Shown: positions 54,307 through 63,300, numbered from the stretch's first letter. The stretch: DNA of 64,000 nucleotides from Roseococcus microcysteis (GCF_014764365.1 NZ_CP061718.1:3984501-4048500), one strand, 5' to 3'. Translations and numbers: made by a program. The notes: a model not told the origin generated them from the sequence alone.

Positions 54307-55880
54307 CGCATCTCGTCATCGCCCCCATCATCATCCCGCTGCTGGCCGGCGCGCTGATGATGCTGCCGGGCGAGCGGTGGCGCACCCTGCGCACGGTGCT
54401 GGGCCTGGCCGCCACCGCCGCGCTGGTGGTGGTGGCGGGGCTGCTGCTGCTGCGCGCCGATGCCGCGGGCGCGGCGGAGGTGCAGCTCTATCGCCTGGGC
54501 AACTGGCCTTCCAGCTTCGGCATCGTGCTGGTGCTGGACCGGCTTTCCGCGCTGATGCTGGTGCTGGCTTCGGTGCTGGGCCTCGCCGCCCATGTCTTCG
54601 CGCTGGCCCGCTGGGACCGGGCGGGGGCGCATTTCCACCCGCTCTTCCAGTTCCAGCTCATGGGGCTGAACGGCGCCTTCCTGACTGGCGACCTGTTCAA
54701 CCTCTTCGTCTTCTTCGAGGTGATGCTGGCCGCTTCCTACGGGCTCGCGCTGCACGGCTCGGGCACGGCGCGGGTGCGGGCGGGGCTGCACTACATCGCA
54801 ATCAACCTCGCGGCCTCGCTGGTCTTCCTGGTGGGCGTCAGCGTCATCTATGGCGTGGCGGGCACGCTGAACATGGCGGACCTCGCGGCCCGCATGCACG
54901 ACATCGCGGCCGAGGACCGCGCTTTGCTGGAGACGGGCTGCGCCATCCTGGGCGTCGCCTTCCTCATCAAGGCCGCCATGTGGCCGGTGGGCTTCTGGCT
55001 GCCCGGCACCTATGGCGCGGCCAGCGCGCCGGCGGCGGCCATCCTCTCCCTGCTGAGCAAGGTGGGCATCTATGCCGTGCTGCGGCTGTGGCTGCTGCTC
55101 TTCGGCGACGGCGCGGGGGCGTCGGCGGGCTTCGGTGGCATGTGGCTGATGCTGGGGGGGCTCGCCACCATCGCCTTCGGCTCGCTCGCCGTGCTGGCCA
55201 CGCAGAACATGGCGCGGCTGGCCGGCGCCTGCGTCATCGTCTCCTCCGGCACGCTGCTGGCGGCCCTGGGCGCGGGGCAGGTGGCGGTGACGGGCGGCGC
55301 GCTGTTCTACATGACGAGTTCCGTGCTCGCCATCGGGGCCCTCTTCCTGCTGATCGAACTGATCGAGCGCGGGCGCGAGGTGGGCGCCGACGTGCTGGCC
55401 GTGACGCGCGAGGCCTTCGGCGAGGGCGCGGAGGAGGAATACCTGGACGATGACGAGGAGATCGGCGTCGCCATCCCCGCCATCATGGCCCTGCTGGGGC
55501 TGGGTTTCATGGCCTGCGCGCTGCTGCTGGCGGGGCTGCCGCCGCTGTCGGGCTTCCTCGCCAAATTCGCCATCCTCGCACCCCTGATCGGCACCGGGGC
55601 GGACGGCCTGCCCGCCACCACCTGGGCCGTGCTGGCCGCGCTGATCCTCTCGGGCCTCGCCTGCCTCATCGCCATGACGCGGGTGGGGATGGATGCCTTC
55701 TGGGCCGCGCCGGGCGCGCCGCCGCGTGTCGCCATGACCGAGATCCTGCCCGTGGCGGGGCTGCTGGCGCTGTGCCTCGGCCTTACCCTCATGGCGGGGC
55801 CGGTGATGCGCTACATGCACGACACGGCGGCGGGGCTGCATGCGCCCGCGGGCTATGTCGGCGGCGTGATGCGGCCATGA
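54303..55880 (+). CDS. mrpD: Mrp antiporter subunit D (NuoN/L-like)
   Basis: 525 residues from ATG 54303, about 14 helices. Seen: LFNLFVFFEVMLAASYGLALHG with a conserved Glu, FLIKAAMWPVGFWLPGTYGAASAPAAAILSLLSKVGIYAVLR with the functional Lys, and GLPPLSGFLAKFAIL. These are the standard antiporter-like subunit motifs. An acidic insert (EGAEEEYLDDDEEIG) near residue 380 is unusual. ATGA overlaps on both sides tie it to mrpC and mrpE. Confidence 0.95.
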   Translation: MTHLVIAPIIIPLLAGALMMLPGERWRTLRTVLGLAATAALVVVAGLLLLRADAAGAAEVQLYRLGNWPSSFGIVLVLDRLSALMLVLASVLGLAAHVFALARWDRAGAHFHPLFQFQLMGLNGAFLTGDLFNLFVFFEVMLAASYGLALHGSGTARVRAGLHYIAINLAASLVFLVGVSVIYGVAGTLNMADLAARMHDIAAEDRALLETGCAILGVAFLIKAAMWPVGFWLPGTYGAASAPAAAILSLLSKVGIYAVLRLWLLLFGDGAGASAGFGGMWLMLGGLATIAFGSLAVLATQNMARLAGACVIVSSGTLLAALGAGQVAVTGGALFYMTSSVLAIGALFLLIELIERGREVGADVLAVTREAFGEGAEEEYLDDDEEIGVAIPAIMALLGLGFMACALLLAGLPPLSGFLAKFAILAPLIGTGADGLPATTWAVLAALILSGLACLIAMTRVGMDAFWAAPGAPPRVAMTEILPVAGLLALCLGLTLMAGPVMRYMHDTAAGLHAPAGYVGGVMRP

Positions 55881-56365
55881 GGCGCCTGCTGCCCTTCCCC
55901 TGGGTCTCGGCGGCGCTGCTGCTGCTCTGGCTGCTGCTGGCCGGCAGCCTGGGCCCGGGCTCGCTGCTGCTGGGGGCGGGGCTGGCGCTGATGGGCGGCT
56001 GGCTGCTTTCCGTGCTGGACCCTGCCCCCACGCGGCTGCGCCGGCCGGTGGCGGCGCTGCGCCTCACCTGGGTCGTGCTGGTGGAGGTGTTCCGTTCCAA
56101 CAACGCGGTCGCGCGCCTCATCCTGGCGCCCGGCACGCGCGGGCGAAGCTCCGGCTTCGTGCGCATTCCGCTCGACATGCGAAGCCCGGCGGGGTTGGCG
56201 GCACTGGCCTGCATCCTGACCGCCACGCCGGGCACCGTCTGGGCCGAGTATGATTCCGCGCGCGGCATCATGCTGCTGCACGTCCTCGACCTGATCGACG
56301 AGGCGGAATGGGTGCGGATCATCAAGGACCGCTACGAGGCGCGACTGATGGAGATCTTCGAATGA
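55877..56365 (+). CDS. mrpE: Mrp antiporter subunit E
   Basis: 162 residues from ATG 55877 (overlaps mrpD stop). Two N-terminal helices (PFPWVSAALLLLWLLLAGS, LLLGAGLALMGGWLLS) and a soluble domain with ACILTATPGTVWAEYD, the MrpE signature. Small subunit needed for complex assembly. Its stop overlaps the next ATG. Confidence 0.94.
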   Translation: MRRLLPFPWVSAALLLLWLLLAGSLGPGSLLLGAGLALMGGWLLSVLDPAPTRLRRPVAALRLTWVVLVEVFRSNNAVARLILAPGTRGRSSGFVRIPLDMRSPAGLAALACILTATPGTVWAEYDSARGIMLLHVLDLIDEAEWVRIIKDRYEARLMEIFE

Positions 56366-56643
56366 CGGCGATGATCCTCTCCTGGTCGGTCTTTCTCGCG
56401 CAGCTCATGCTGGCGCTCGGCATGGGCTGCGCCATCTGGCGCGTGGCGCGGGGGCCCCGCGCGCAGGACCGCGTTCTGGCGCTGGACACCTTCTACGTGC
56501 TGGCCGCCATGCTGCTGCTGGTCTTCGGCATCCGCACCGGCAGCGTGGTGTATTTCGAGGCCGCGCTGGTCATCGCCCTGCTGGGCTTCGTGGCCACGGC
56601 CGCCCTGTCCAAATTCCTCATGCGCGGCGAGGTGATCGAATGA
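56362..56643 (+). CDS. mrpF: Mrp antiporter subunit F
   Basis: 93 residues, three helices, from ATG 56362. Seen: RVARGPRAQDRVLALDTFYVL, with the conserved Asp pair of MrpF, and EAALVIALLGFVATAALSKFL. Part of the same overlapping gene chain. Confidence 0.94.
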   Translation: MTAMILSWSVFLAQLMLALGMGCAIWRVARGPRAQDRVLALDTFYVLAAMLLLVFGIRTGSVVYFEAALVIALLGFVATAALSKFLMRGEVIE

Positions 56644-56996
56644 CCCATGCCGAGAGCCTGCCCGGCTGGGCCGCCATCCTGGTCTCGCTGCTGCTGCTGC
56701 TGGGGGCGGGGCTGGGCCTGGTGGGCGCCATCGGCCTGCTCAGGCTGCGCAACTTCTATGAGCGTGTGCACGCGCCGACGCTCGGCACCACGCTCGGCAT
56801 CGGCAGTATTCTTCTGGCCTCCATGCTGTTCTTCACCGTGCTCCAGGCCCGGCCCGTGCTGCACGAGGTGCTGATCGGCGTGTTCATGGTGCTGACCACG
56901 CCGGTGACGCTGATGCTGCTGGCCCGCGCCGCCCTCTACCGCGACCGGCGTGAGGGCAGCGCGGAGGTGCCGCGCAGCACGACGGGGGAGGGCTAG
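56640..56996 (+). CDS. mrpG: Mrp antiporter subunit G
   Basis: 118 residues from ATG 56640. Seen: GAIGLLRLRNFYERVHAPTLGTTLG, the diagnostic MrpG motif, and a C-terminal helix VLIGVFMVLTTPVTLMLLARAALYR. Last subunit; its TAG at 56994-56996 overlaps the first hairpin of the repeat cluster, which may end transcription of the operon. Confidence 0.95.
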   Translation: MTHAESLPGWAAILVSLLLLLGAGLGLVGAIGLLRLRNFYERVHAPTLGTTLGIGSILLASMLFFTVLQARPVLHEVLIGVFMVLTTPVTLMLLARAALYRDRREGSAEVPRSTTGEG

Positions 56997-57144
56997 AGCG
57001 GGATGCGTTGAGGTGGAATCACCGAGAACGCTGAATCCCGCTCTCAACAAAGGTTAGAGCAGGCTGCGTGAACGCATGTGAACGCAGCATGCTCTAGAGG
57101 GCGATCCCGCGCAGGCGGCATCGCCGAAGCGGTGAATCGCCCTC
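56995..57144. repeat. Three different REP-like hairpins between convergent genes
   Basis: Three consecutive imperfect palindromes: 56995-57044 (10-bp outer arms AGAGCGGGAT/ATCCCGCTCT), 57055-57096 (TAGAGCA...TGCTCTA with inner GCTGCGT/ACGCAGC) and 57097-57144 (GAGGGCGAT/ATCGCCCTC). The first shares GGTGGA-ATCACCGA and GCTGAATC with the 55-bp repeat at 29808. They are of one class but not copies. They sit between mrpG and the convergent Bug gene and probably stop both transcripts. Confidence 0.85.
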
Positions 57145-57162
57145 GCGGCAAAGGCCGCCACG

Positions 57163-58146
57163 CTACTCCGACCGCGCCCCCGCCGTCCGCACCAGCTCCG
57201 CCCAGAAGGGGATCTGCTGCCCCATGAATTCCGCGAACTCGGCGGGCGAGCGTGAGGGCCAGGCCTGCAGCCCCTCGGTCGCGATGCGCGCCTGCACATC
57301 CGTGTCCGACACCGCCGACACAGAGACCTCGAACAGCTTGTCGCGGATGTCGTCCGGCAGTCCGGCGGGCCCGAAGAACCCCCACCAGCCCGCGACATCG
57401 AGGCTGGGCAGCCCCGCCTCCGCCGTGCCCGGCACATCCGGGATGGCGCGCGAGGCCTCGCGGCTGGTCAGCGACAGGCCGCGCATCCGCTCCGTCCGGA
57501 TGGCCGGCAACAGCACAGGCGGCGTGCCCACCAGCAGCTCCACATCGCCCGCGAGTGCCGCGTGCAGCGAGGCGCCGCCGCCCCGGAAGGGCACATGCGT
57601 GAGCTGGATGCCAGCGAGCCGCGCCAGTGTGGCCCCGGCCAGGTGCCAGGGCGTGCCATTGCCCGGCGTCCCGAAATTCCACCGCCCCGGCTCGGCCCGC
57701 ACCCGCTCGATAAGCTGCGCGAGGTTGCCGATGCCAAGCTGCGGCCGTGCCGCGATGATGCCCGTGAGGTCCGTCAGCCGGGTGATGGGCGTGAAATCCC
57801 GCACCGGGTCGAAATTCACCGCGGCATAGAGCGCCGGGCTGATGGCCTGGGAGCCGCTGCCCCCCAGCAGGATGGTGTAGCCATCGGGCGCCGAGCGCGC
57901 GACATGCGTGGCCGCGATGGTGGCGGCCGCGCCGGGCCGGTTGTCCACCACGATCACCTGGTCCAGCGCGCGGCCCAGCATCTCCGCGAAGATGCGCGCC
58001 AGGAAATCCCCGGAGCCGCCGGGCGGGAAGCCGACCACCAGGCGGATGGGCCGGGCGCGCGGCCAGGCCGCCTGGGCATGGACGGCGGGGGCGGCGAGGG
58101 CGAGCCCGATGGCGGGCAGGACAAGGGTCCGGCGGGACAGGCGCAT
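57163..58146 (-). CDS. Bug/TctC-family periplasmic solute receptor
   Basis: 327 residues, ATG 58146 after AGGAGGAACACC. Signal peptide LSRRTLVLPAIGLALAAPAVHA with an Arg pair. Mature part: IRLVVGFPPGGSGDFLAR, VIVVDNRPGAAATI, HVPFRGGGASLHAALAG and WWGFFGPAGLPDDI. Lies downstream of the GntR gene in the same direction, with a 166-bp gap that holds a site similar to the regulator's likely operator, so GntR may control it. Confidence 0.93.
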   Translation of the reverse strand: MRLSRRTLVLPAIGLALAAPAVHAQAAWPRARPIRLVVGFPPGGSGDFLARIFAEMLGRALDQVIVVDNRPGAAATIAATHVARSAPDGYTILLGGSGSQAISPALYAAVNFDPVRDFTPITRLTDLTGIIAARPQLGIGNLAQLIERVRAEPGRWNFGTPGNGTPWHLAGATLARLAGIQLTHVPFRGGGASLHAALAGDVELLVGTPPVLLPAIRTERMRGLSLTSREASRAIPDVPGTAEAGLPSLDVAGWWGFFGPAGLPDDIRDKLFEVSVSAVSDTDVQARIATEGLQAWPSRSPAEFAEFMGQQIPFWAELVRTAGARSE

Positions 58147-58279
58147 GGTGTTCCTCCTGGTCGTTCTTGCTCCACCGGTCTGCGCCGGTGGTGCCGGGAG
58201 GTTCCCAGATGGCCAGGGCCGGCGCAACGCGTTGCTCGCGCGGTCCGGCAGCGCCACCCGTGCGGCGCATGGCTGAGAA

Positions 58280-58294
58280 TCTGTGATCAAGAAA
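58280..58294. promoter_or_regulatory. Possible second GntR operator before the Bug gene
   Basis: TCTGTGATCAAGAAA resembles the palindromic site at 59046 (TTGTGATAACAAAA) over most positions. It lies 134 bp before the receptor ATG at 58146. Both sites flank the GntR gene, suggesting one regulator for receptor and carboxylase. Based on similarity by eye only. Confidence 0.35.
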
Positions 58295-58312
58295 TTCCGT
58301 AGACCCGGCCTG

Positions 58313-58987
58313 TCAGTCCGTCGCGGCGGGCACGCGCCGCCGGATGGCCTCCGCATAGACCGCGATGTCGCGCTGGATGGCCAGCCGCGCCAGCGCCCCA
58401 TCGCCCGAGGCCAGGCCGCGGATCACGTCATTGTGCGGATGTTCCTCCGGGCGGTGCAGCAGCCGCATGCTCAGCAGCGCGAAGTTGAACGGCCCGCAGC
58501 GCAGCCAGAGATTTTCAACGATCTGCAGCAGCACCGGCATCCCCGCCATGGCGCAGAGCGTCAGGTGGAAACGCTCATTCTCCTCCATCATCTCGGGGCG
58601 GCGGTCGGCGAGGCGCGCCTCCGTCATGCGGGCATGGATGGCGGCCAGCCGCGCCACATCGGCCGGCGTCACGCGCTCGGCCGCGCGTTCGGCGGCCTTG
58701 CCCTCCAGCTCCATCCGCAGCTCGCACACCTCCCGCAGCCGCGCCTCGCAGAAGAGCGGCACGCGGGCGGAGCGGTGGTCGAGCTGTTCCAGCGCATTCT
58801 CGCTGACCAGCCGCGCAATGGCCTCGCGCACCGGGGTCAGGCTGACGCCCAGCTCCTCGGCCAGTTGGCGCAGCTTCAGCTTCTCGCCGGGGCGGAAGCG
58901 GCTGCGCATCAGCTCCTGCCGCAGCCATTGGTGCACGCGCCCCGCGACACGTTCCGCGCTCGGCACCTCCGGCGCCAGATCCGCCAT
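58313..58987 (-). CDS. GntR-family transcriptional regulator with FCD domain (FadR subfamily)
   Basis: 224 residues from ATG 58987, which has GAGAGGG six bases upstream (ATG 58993 and 59002 are alternatives). N-terminal winged helix: RPGEKLKLRQLAEELGVSLTPVREAIARLVSENALEQLD, residues about 30-70. C-terminal FCD ligand domain with conserved helical residues (ELRMELEGKAAERAAERVT; ENERFHLTLCAMAGM). Divergent from the acyl-CoA carboxylase genes, so it probably represses them and responds to an acyl-type or organic-acid effector. Confidence 0.9.
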   Translation of the reverse strand: MADLAPEVPSAERVAGRVHQWLRQELMRSRFRPGEKLKLRQLAEELGVSLTPVREAIARLVSENALEQLDHRSARVPLFCEARLREVCELRMELEGKAAERAAERVTPADVARLAAIHARMTEARLADRRPEMMEENERFHLTLCAMAGMPVLLQIVENLWLRCGPFNFALLSMRLLHRPEEHPHNDVIRGLASGDGALARLAIQRDIAVYAEAIRRRVPAATD

Positions 58988-59045
58988 CACCATCCCTCTC
59001 ATCGATTCAGGGCCCTGGCGCACTTGACGCGCGGCGGGCCCGGAT

Positions 59046-59057
59046 TTGTGATAACAA
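59046..59057. promoter_or_regulatory. Likely GntR operator in the carboxylase promoter
   Basis: TTGT-GATA-ACAA, an inverted repeat of four bases around four, of the kind FadR/FCD regulators bind. It sits between the GntR gene and the divergent biotin carrier gene, 24 bases before ATG 59081. TTGACG at 59024-59029 could be the -35 element of the carboxylase promoter; the site would overlap the -10 region. Confidence 0.5.
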
Positions 59058-59080
59058 AACAAAATCTCCGGAGGAAAGCC

Positions 59081-59302
59081 ATGGCCGAGATCACCGTCCT
59101 TGCCGAACTGACCAGCGCGGTGTGGAAGATCGAGGCCGGACCCGGCGCGCGCGTGAGCGAGGGCGACGCCATCATCATCCTCGAATCCATGAAGATGGAG
59201 ATCCCGGTCCTCGCGCCGGCCGATGGCACCGTCACCGCCATCCTGGTCGCGGAGGGGGACCAGATCGCGGAAGGCCAGGCGGTGGCGCGGATCGAGACCT
59301 GA
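59081..59302 (+). CDS. Biotin carboxyl carrier protein (acyl-CoA carboxylase)
   Basis: 73 residues, a minimal biotinyl domain. ATG 59081 after CCGGAGGAAAGCC. The biotin-attachment motif is ESMKMEIP with the modified Lys near residue 37; PADGTVTAILVAEGDQIAEGQAVARIE completes the hammerhead. It lacks the N-terminal region of the housekeeping AccB. Followed one base later by the biotin carboxylase gene. Carries CO2 between the two enzymes encoded next. Confidence 0.95.
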   Translation: MAEITVLAELTSAVWKIEAGPGARVSEGDAIIILESMKMEIPVLAPADGTVTAILVAEGDQIAEGQAVARIET

Positions 59303-59303
59303 G

Positions 59304-60683
59304 GTGATCGGCCCCGTCCTCATCGCGAACCGCGGCGAGATCGCCTGCCGCATCGCCGCCACCTGCCGCCGCCTGGGCGTGCCGACGGTCGCGGTGTTCT
59401 CCGACGCCGATGCCGATGCGATGCATGTGGCCGCCGCCGACCGGGCCATCCGCATCGGCCCGCCGCGCCCGGCCGAGAGCTACCTGAACATCCCGGCCAT
59501 CCTCGCCGCCGCGCGGGAGGCGGGGGCGAGGGCGGTGCACCCCGGCTACGGCTTCCTGAGCGAGAACGCGGATTTCGCCGAGGCCTGCGCCGCGGCCGGG
59601 CTGCTCTTCATCGGCCCGCCTGCGAGCGCGATCCGCGCCATGGGTGGCAAGGCCGCGGCCAAGGCGGTGGCCCGCCGCGCGGGCGTGCCCCTGTTGCCCG
59701 GCCATGAGGGCGATGCCTCCGATGAGGAACTGGAACAGGCGGCCCAGCGCATCGGCTACCCCGTCATGATCAAGGCGGTGGCGGGCGGCGGCGGGCGCGG
59801 GATGCGGCGCGCGGCGGATGCGGCGGGCTTCCCCGCGGCGCTGGCCGCCGCCCGGCGCGAGGCGGCCGCCTTCGGCGACAGCACCGTGCTGCTGGAGAAA
59901 TTCATCCCTGAGGCCCGCCACATCGAGATGCAGGTCTTCGCCGACCAGCACGGCAATGTGATCCATCTGGGCGAGCGCGACTGCTCGCCCCAGCGGCGGA
60001 ACCAGAAGCTGGTCGAGGAGGCGCCCGCCCCGGGCATGGACCCGGCCCTCCGCGCGGAACTGGGCCGGCGCGCCACCGCCCTGGCGCGGGAGGTGGGCTA
60101 TGTCGGCGCCGGCACCGTGGAGTTCGTGGCCGATGCCGCCCGCCCGCTGGGGCCGGACAGCATCTGGTTCATCGAGATGAACACGCGGCTGCAGGTGGAG
60201 CACCCGGTCACGGAGATGATCACGGGGCTCGACCTCGTGGAATGGCAGCTGCGCATCGCGGCCGGCGAGAGGCTGCCGCTGCGCCAGGAGGAGGTGCGCC
60301 TCACCGGCCACGCCATCGAGGCGCGCCTCTGCGCCGAGGACCCGGCGCGCAATTTTCTGCCCTCGCCGGGGCACATCGCCGCACTCGACCTGCCCCCGCC
60401 CGCCGAGGGGCTGCGCGTGGATGCGGGCGTGCGCGCCGGCGACACGCTGACGCCCTTCTATGACCCGATGATCGCGAAGCTCATCATCCACGCGCCCAAC
60501 CGTGCGGCGGCGCTGGAGCGGCTGGCTGAGGCGCTGGACTCCTGCCGCGCCGAGGGCATCCGTCTCAACTCTGGCTTCCTGGCCGCGCTGCTGCGCACGC
60601 CCGAGATGCAAGCGGGCGGCGTGGACACGCATTTCCTCGAAACCTTCCGGCAGCGCGGCGTGGCCGTGCCCAGCCCCGCCTGA
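59304..60683 (+). CDS. Biotin carboxylase subunit of an acyl-CoA carboxylase
   Basis: 459 residues from GTG 59304, one base after the carrier gene. ATP-grasp enzyme that carboxylates biotin on the carrier. Seen: VLIANRGEIACRI at the N-terminus, VHPGYGFLSENADF, the glycine-rich ATP loop KAVAGGGGRGMRRA near residue 160, HIEMQVFADQHGNVIHLGERDCSPQRRNQKLVEEAP with catalytic Glu and Cys region, and IEMNTRLQVEHPVTEM. Length and order are those of single-domain biotin carboxylases such as AccC-like or PccA N-terminal halves. Confidence 0.94.
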   Translation: MIGPVLIANRGEIACRIAATCRRLGVPTVAVFSDADADAMHVAAADRAIRIGPPRPAESYLNIPAILAAAREAGARAVHPGYGFLSENADFAEACAAAGLLFIGPPASAIRAMGGKAAAKAVARRAGVPLLPGHEGDASDEELEQAAQRIGYPVMIKAVAGGGGRGMRRAADAAGFPAALAAARREAAAFGDSTVLLEKFIPEARHIEMQVFADQHGNVIHLGERDCSPQRRNQKLVEEAPAPGMDPALRAELGRRATALAREVGYVGAGTVEFVADAARPLGPDSIWFIEMNTRLQVEHPVTEMITGLDLVEWQLRIAAGERLPLRQEEVRLTGHAIEARLCAEDPARNFLPSPGHIAALDLPPPAEGLRVDAGVRAGDTLTPFYDPMIAKLIIHAPNRAAALERLAEALDSCRAEGIRLNSGFLAALLRTPEMQAGGVDTHFLETFRQRGVAVPSPA

Positions 60684-60700
60684 CCCTGGGAAGACCGTAT

Positions 60701-62302
60701 ATGTCCGCATCGCCCCCGCCCGAGACCCCCGCCACGCCCAAGCCCGGCCTCTGGCAGCCCGAGCTGGACGAGCTGCGCCTGCGCGAATCCCACGCGAAAC
60801 GCATGGGCGGCGAGGCCAAGGTGCGCCGCCAGCACGAGGCCGGGCGGCTGACCGTGCGCGAGCGCATCGAGAAGCTGGCCGACCCCGGCTCCTTCCACGA
60901 GGTCGGCGCCATCGCGGGCAAGGCGGAGTACGACGCGCAGGGGCGGCTGCTGGAACTGACGCCCTCCAACTGCGTCTGGGGCCGCGCGACCCTGGACGGG
61001 CGGCGCGTGGTGCTGGTGGGCGATGACTTCACCGTGCGCGGCGGCAGCGCCGACGCCACCATCCGCGAAAAGCCGCTGATGGCCGAACGCATGGCCCATG
61101 AGTTCCGCATGCCCATCGTGCGCGTCATCGAGGGCTCGGGCGGCGGCGGCTCGGTCAAGACGATCGAGACGACGGGGCGCGCGAACCTGCCCGGCGGCGT
61201 CGGCGGCACGGGGCTGTTCCACTACACCACGCTGAACCTCTCGGCCGTGCCGGTGGTCGGGCTGGGGCTGGGTTCGGTGGCGGGGCTGGGGGCCGCGCGC
61301 CTCGCCTCCACCCATTATTCGGTGATGACCAAGAGTTCCGCCATGTTCGTGGCCGGCCCGCCCGTCGTCTCCCGCCTCGGCGCCCCCGTCACCAAGGAGG
61401 AGCTGGGCGGCTGGGAGACGCAGTGCAAGGCGGGCGCCGTGGACCACGCCGTGGACACGGAGGAGGAGGCCTTCGCCTGCGCCCGCCGCTTCCTCTCCTA
61501 TCTGCCGTCCTCGGTGCACGAGGTCTCGCCCATCCTCCCCTGCGAGGACGACCCCGGGCGGCGCGACGAGGCGCTGATGAACGCCATCCCGCGCGAACGG
61601 CGGCGCGTCTACCAGATGCGCCCCATCATCGAGCGCGTGGTGGACCGCGGCTCCTTCTTCGAGATGGGGCGGATGTTCGGCCGTTCGCTCATCACCGGCC
61701 TCGCGCGGCTCGATGGCCGCGCGGTCGCGCTCATGGCGAGCGACCCGTTCTTCTACGGCGGCTCCTGGACCGCGGACACCTGCCAGAAGGTGGTGCGCTT
61801 CATTGACTTGGCCGAGACCTTCCATCTGCCGGTGGTCTACCTGATGGACTGCCCGGGCTTCATGGTGGGGCTGGAGGCGGAGCGCGCTGCCACCATCCGC
61901 CACGGCGTGCGCGCCATGGCGGCGATGAACCAGGCCACCATCCCCTGGTGCACCATCGTCATCCGCAACGCCTTCGGCGTGGCGGGCGCGGCGCACCAGC
62001 CGGCGGGGCGGCTTTCGCTGCGCTACGCCTGGCTTTCGGCGCGCTGGGGCTCGCTGCCGCTGGAGGGGGGCATCGAGGCCGCCTACCGCGCCGAGCTGGA
62101 TGCGGCCGAAGACCCCGCGGCCAAGCTCGCGGAGATCGAGGAGCGGCTGAACCAGCTCCGCTCGCCCTTCCGCACGGCCGAGGCCTTCTGGGTGGAGGAG
62201 ATCATCGACCCGCGCGAGACGCGGCCCCTGCTGTGCGACTTCGCCCGCATGGCCGACCCGCTGCGCCAGCCCACACCGTCGAGACTGCAAATGCGGCCCT
62301 GA
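60701..62302 (+). CDS. Acyl-CoA carboxyltransferase subunit (PCCB/MCCB-like)
   Basis: 533 residues from ATG 60701, 17 bp after the carboxylase gene. Carboxyltransferase of propionyl-, methylcrotonyl- or geranyl-CoA type. Seen: KRMGGEAKVRRQHEAGRLTVRERIEKLAD at the N-terminus, the oxyanion region EGSGGGGSVKTIET, FVAGPPVVSRLGAPVTKEELGG, and in the second half DCPGFMVGLEAER and RNAFGVAGAAHQP. Together with the carrier and carboxylase this is a complete three-gene acyl-CoA carboxylase under a GntR regulator. Which acyl-CoA is used cannot be told. Confidence 0.93.
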   Translation: MSASPPPETPATPKPGLWQPELDELRLRESHAKRMGGEAKVRRQHEAGRLTVRERIEKLADPGSFHEVGAIAGKAEYDAQGRLLELTPSNCVWGRATLDGRRVVLVGDDFTVRGGSADATIREKPLMAERMAHEFRMPIVRVIEGSGGGGSVKTIETTGRANLPGGVGGTGLFHYTTLNLSAVPVVGLGLGSVAGLGAARLASTHYSVMTKSSAMFVAGPPVVSRLGAPVTKEELGGWETQCKAGAVDHAVDTEEEAFACARRFLSYLPSSVHEVSPILPCEDDPGRRDEALMNAIPRERRRVYQMRPIIERVVDRGSFFEMGRMFGRSLITGLARLDGRAVALMASDPFFYGGSWTADTCQKVVRFIDLAETFHLPVVYLMDCPGFMVGLEAERAATIRHGVRAMAAMNQATIPWCTIVIRNAFGVAGAAHQPAGRLSLRYAWLSARWGSLPLEGGIEAAYRAELDAAEDPAAKLAEIEERLNQLRSPFRTAEAFWVEEIIDPRETRPLLCDFARMADPLRQPTPSRLQMRP

Positions 62303-62331
62303 ACGGGCGCGAACCAAGGGAGGAAAAAACA

Positions 62332-63300
62332 ATGATCCGACGCAGCATCCTGGGCGGCCTGGCCGTCCTGCTGGCGGGGGCGGGGCTTGCCCAGGCACAA
62401 TCCCCCTTCGACCGGCCCACCCGCGTCGTGGTGGGCTTTGCGGCCGGCGGCACCACCGACATCGCGGCGCGCGTGGTGGCGGAGGGCGCCGCCGGCGAAC
62501 TGGGCCATCGCGCGGTGGTGGACATCCGCACCGGCGGCAGCGGCTTCATCGCGGCCGAATACGTGGTCCGCAGCCGGCCCGACGGCGCCACCGTGCTGCT
62601 CTGCCCCATGGGGCCCATGACCATCAGCCCCGAACTGCCGGGCATGAACCTGCCCATTGATGTGGGGCGCGACCTGGTGCCCATCGCGAATGTCGCGCGC
62701 TCCTCCTATGTGGTGGTGACGGGGGCCAACAGCCCCTATCGCACGCTGGAGGAATTGATCGCGGCGGCGCGCGCCCGGCCCGGCGCGCTCACCTATGCCA
62801 GCGCGGGCTATGGCGCGGCGCAGCACCTCTCGGGCGAGCGGCTGAAGCGCATGGCGGGCATTGACCTGCTGCACGTGCCATATCGGGGCGCGGCGCTGGC
62901 CGCGGTGGATGTCATCGCCGGCCGGGCGGATTTGCTGATCACCAACCTCGGCGACGTGATGGGCCAGATCAAGGGCGGGCAACTCCGCCTGCTGGCCATG
63001 GGCGACCGCCAGGGCTGGCCCGACTTCCCCGACGCGCCCCGCCTGCCGGACATCGTGCCCGGCCTGGAGGTGATCGGCTGGTTCGGCCTCTGCGGCCCGC
63101 GCGGCATGCCCGAGGAGGCGATCGCCCGTTGGGCCTCGGCGGTCCGGGCCGGGCTGGAGGTGCCGCTGCTGCGGCAGCGTCTGCTCGACAGCGGGCTCGC
63201 GCCCAATTTCGAGGACCCCGCCACCTTCGCGCGCACCATCGCCCGCGACCGCGCCGATTGGGGCGAGGTGATCCGCGCCGCCAACATCCGGGTGGAATAG
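62332..63300 (+). CDS. Bug/TctC-family periplasmic solute receptor
   Basis: 322 residues, ATG 62332 after AAGGGAGGAAAAAACA. Signal peptide MIRRSILGGLAVLLAGAGLA. Mature part: PTRVVVGFAAGGTTDIAAR, VVDIRTGGSGFIA, HVPYRGAALAAVDVIAG and WGEVIRAANIRVE. It starts 29 bp after the carboxyltransferase stop, so it belongs to that operon and may capture the carboxylic acid that is later activated and carboxylated. Confidence 0.93.
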   Translation: MIRRSILGGLAVLLAGAGLAQAQSPFDRPTRVVVGFAAGGTTDIAARVVAEGAAGELGHRAVVDIRTGGSGFIAAEYVVRSRPDGATVLLCPMGPMTISPELPGMNLPIDVGRDLVPIANVARSSYVVVTGANSPYRTLEELIAAARARPGALTYASAGYGAAQHLSGERLKRMAGIDLLHVPYRGAALAAVDVIAGRADLLITNLGDVMGQIKGGQLRLLAMGDRQGWPDFPDAPRLPDIVPGLEVIGWFGLCGPRGMPEEAIARWASAVRAGLEVPLLRQRLLDSGLAPNFEDPATFARTIARDRADWGEVIRAANIRVE

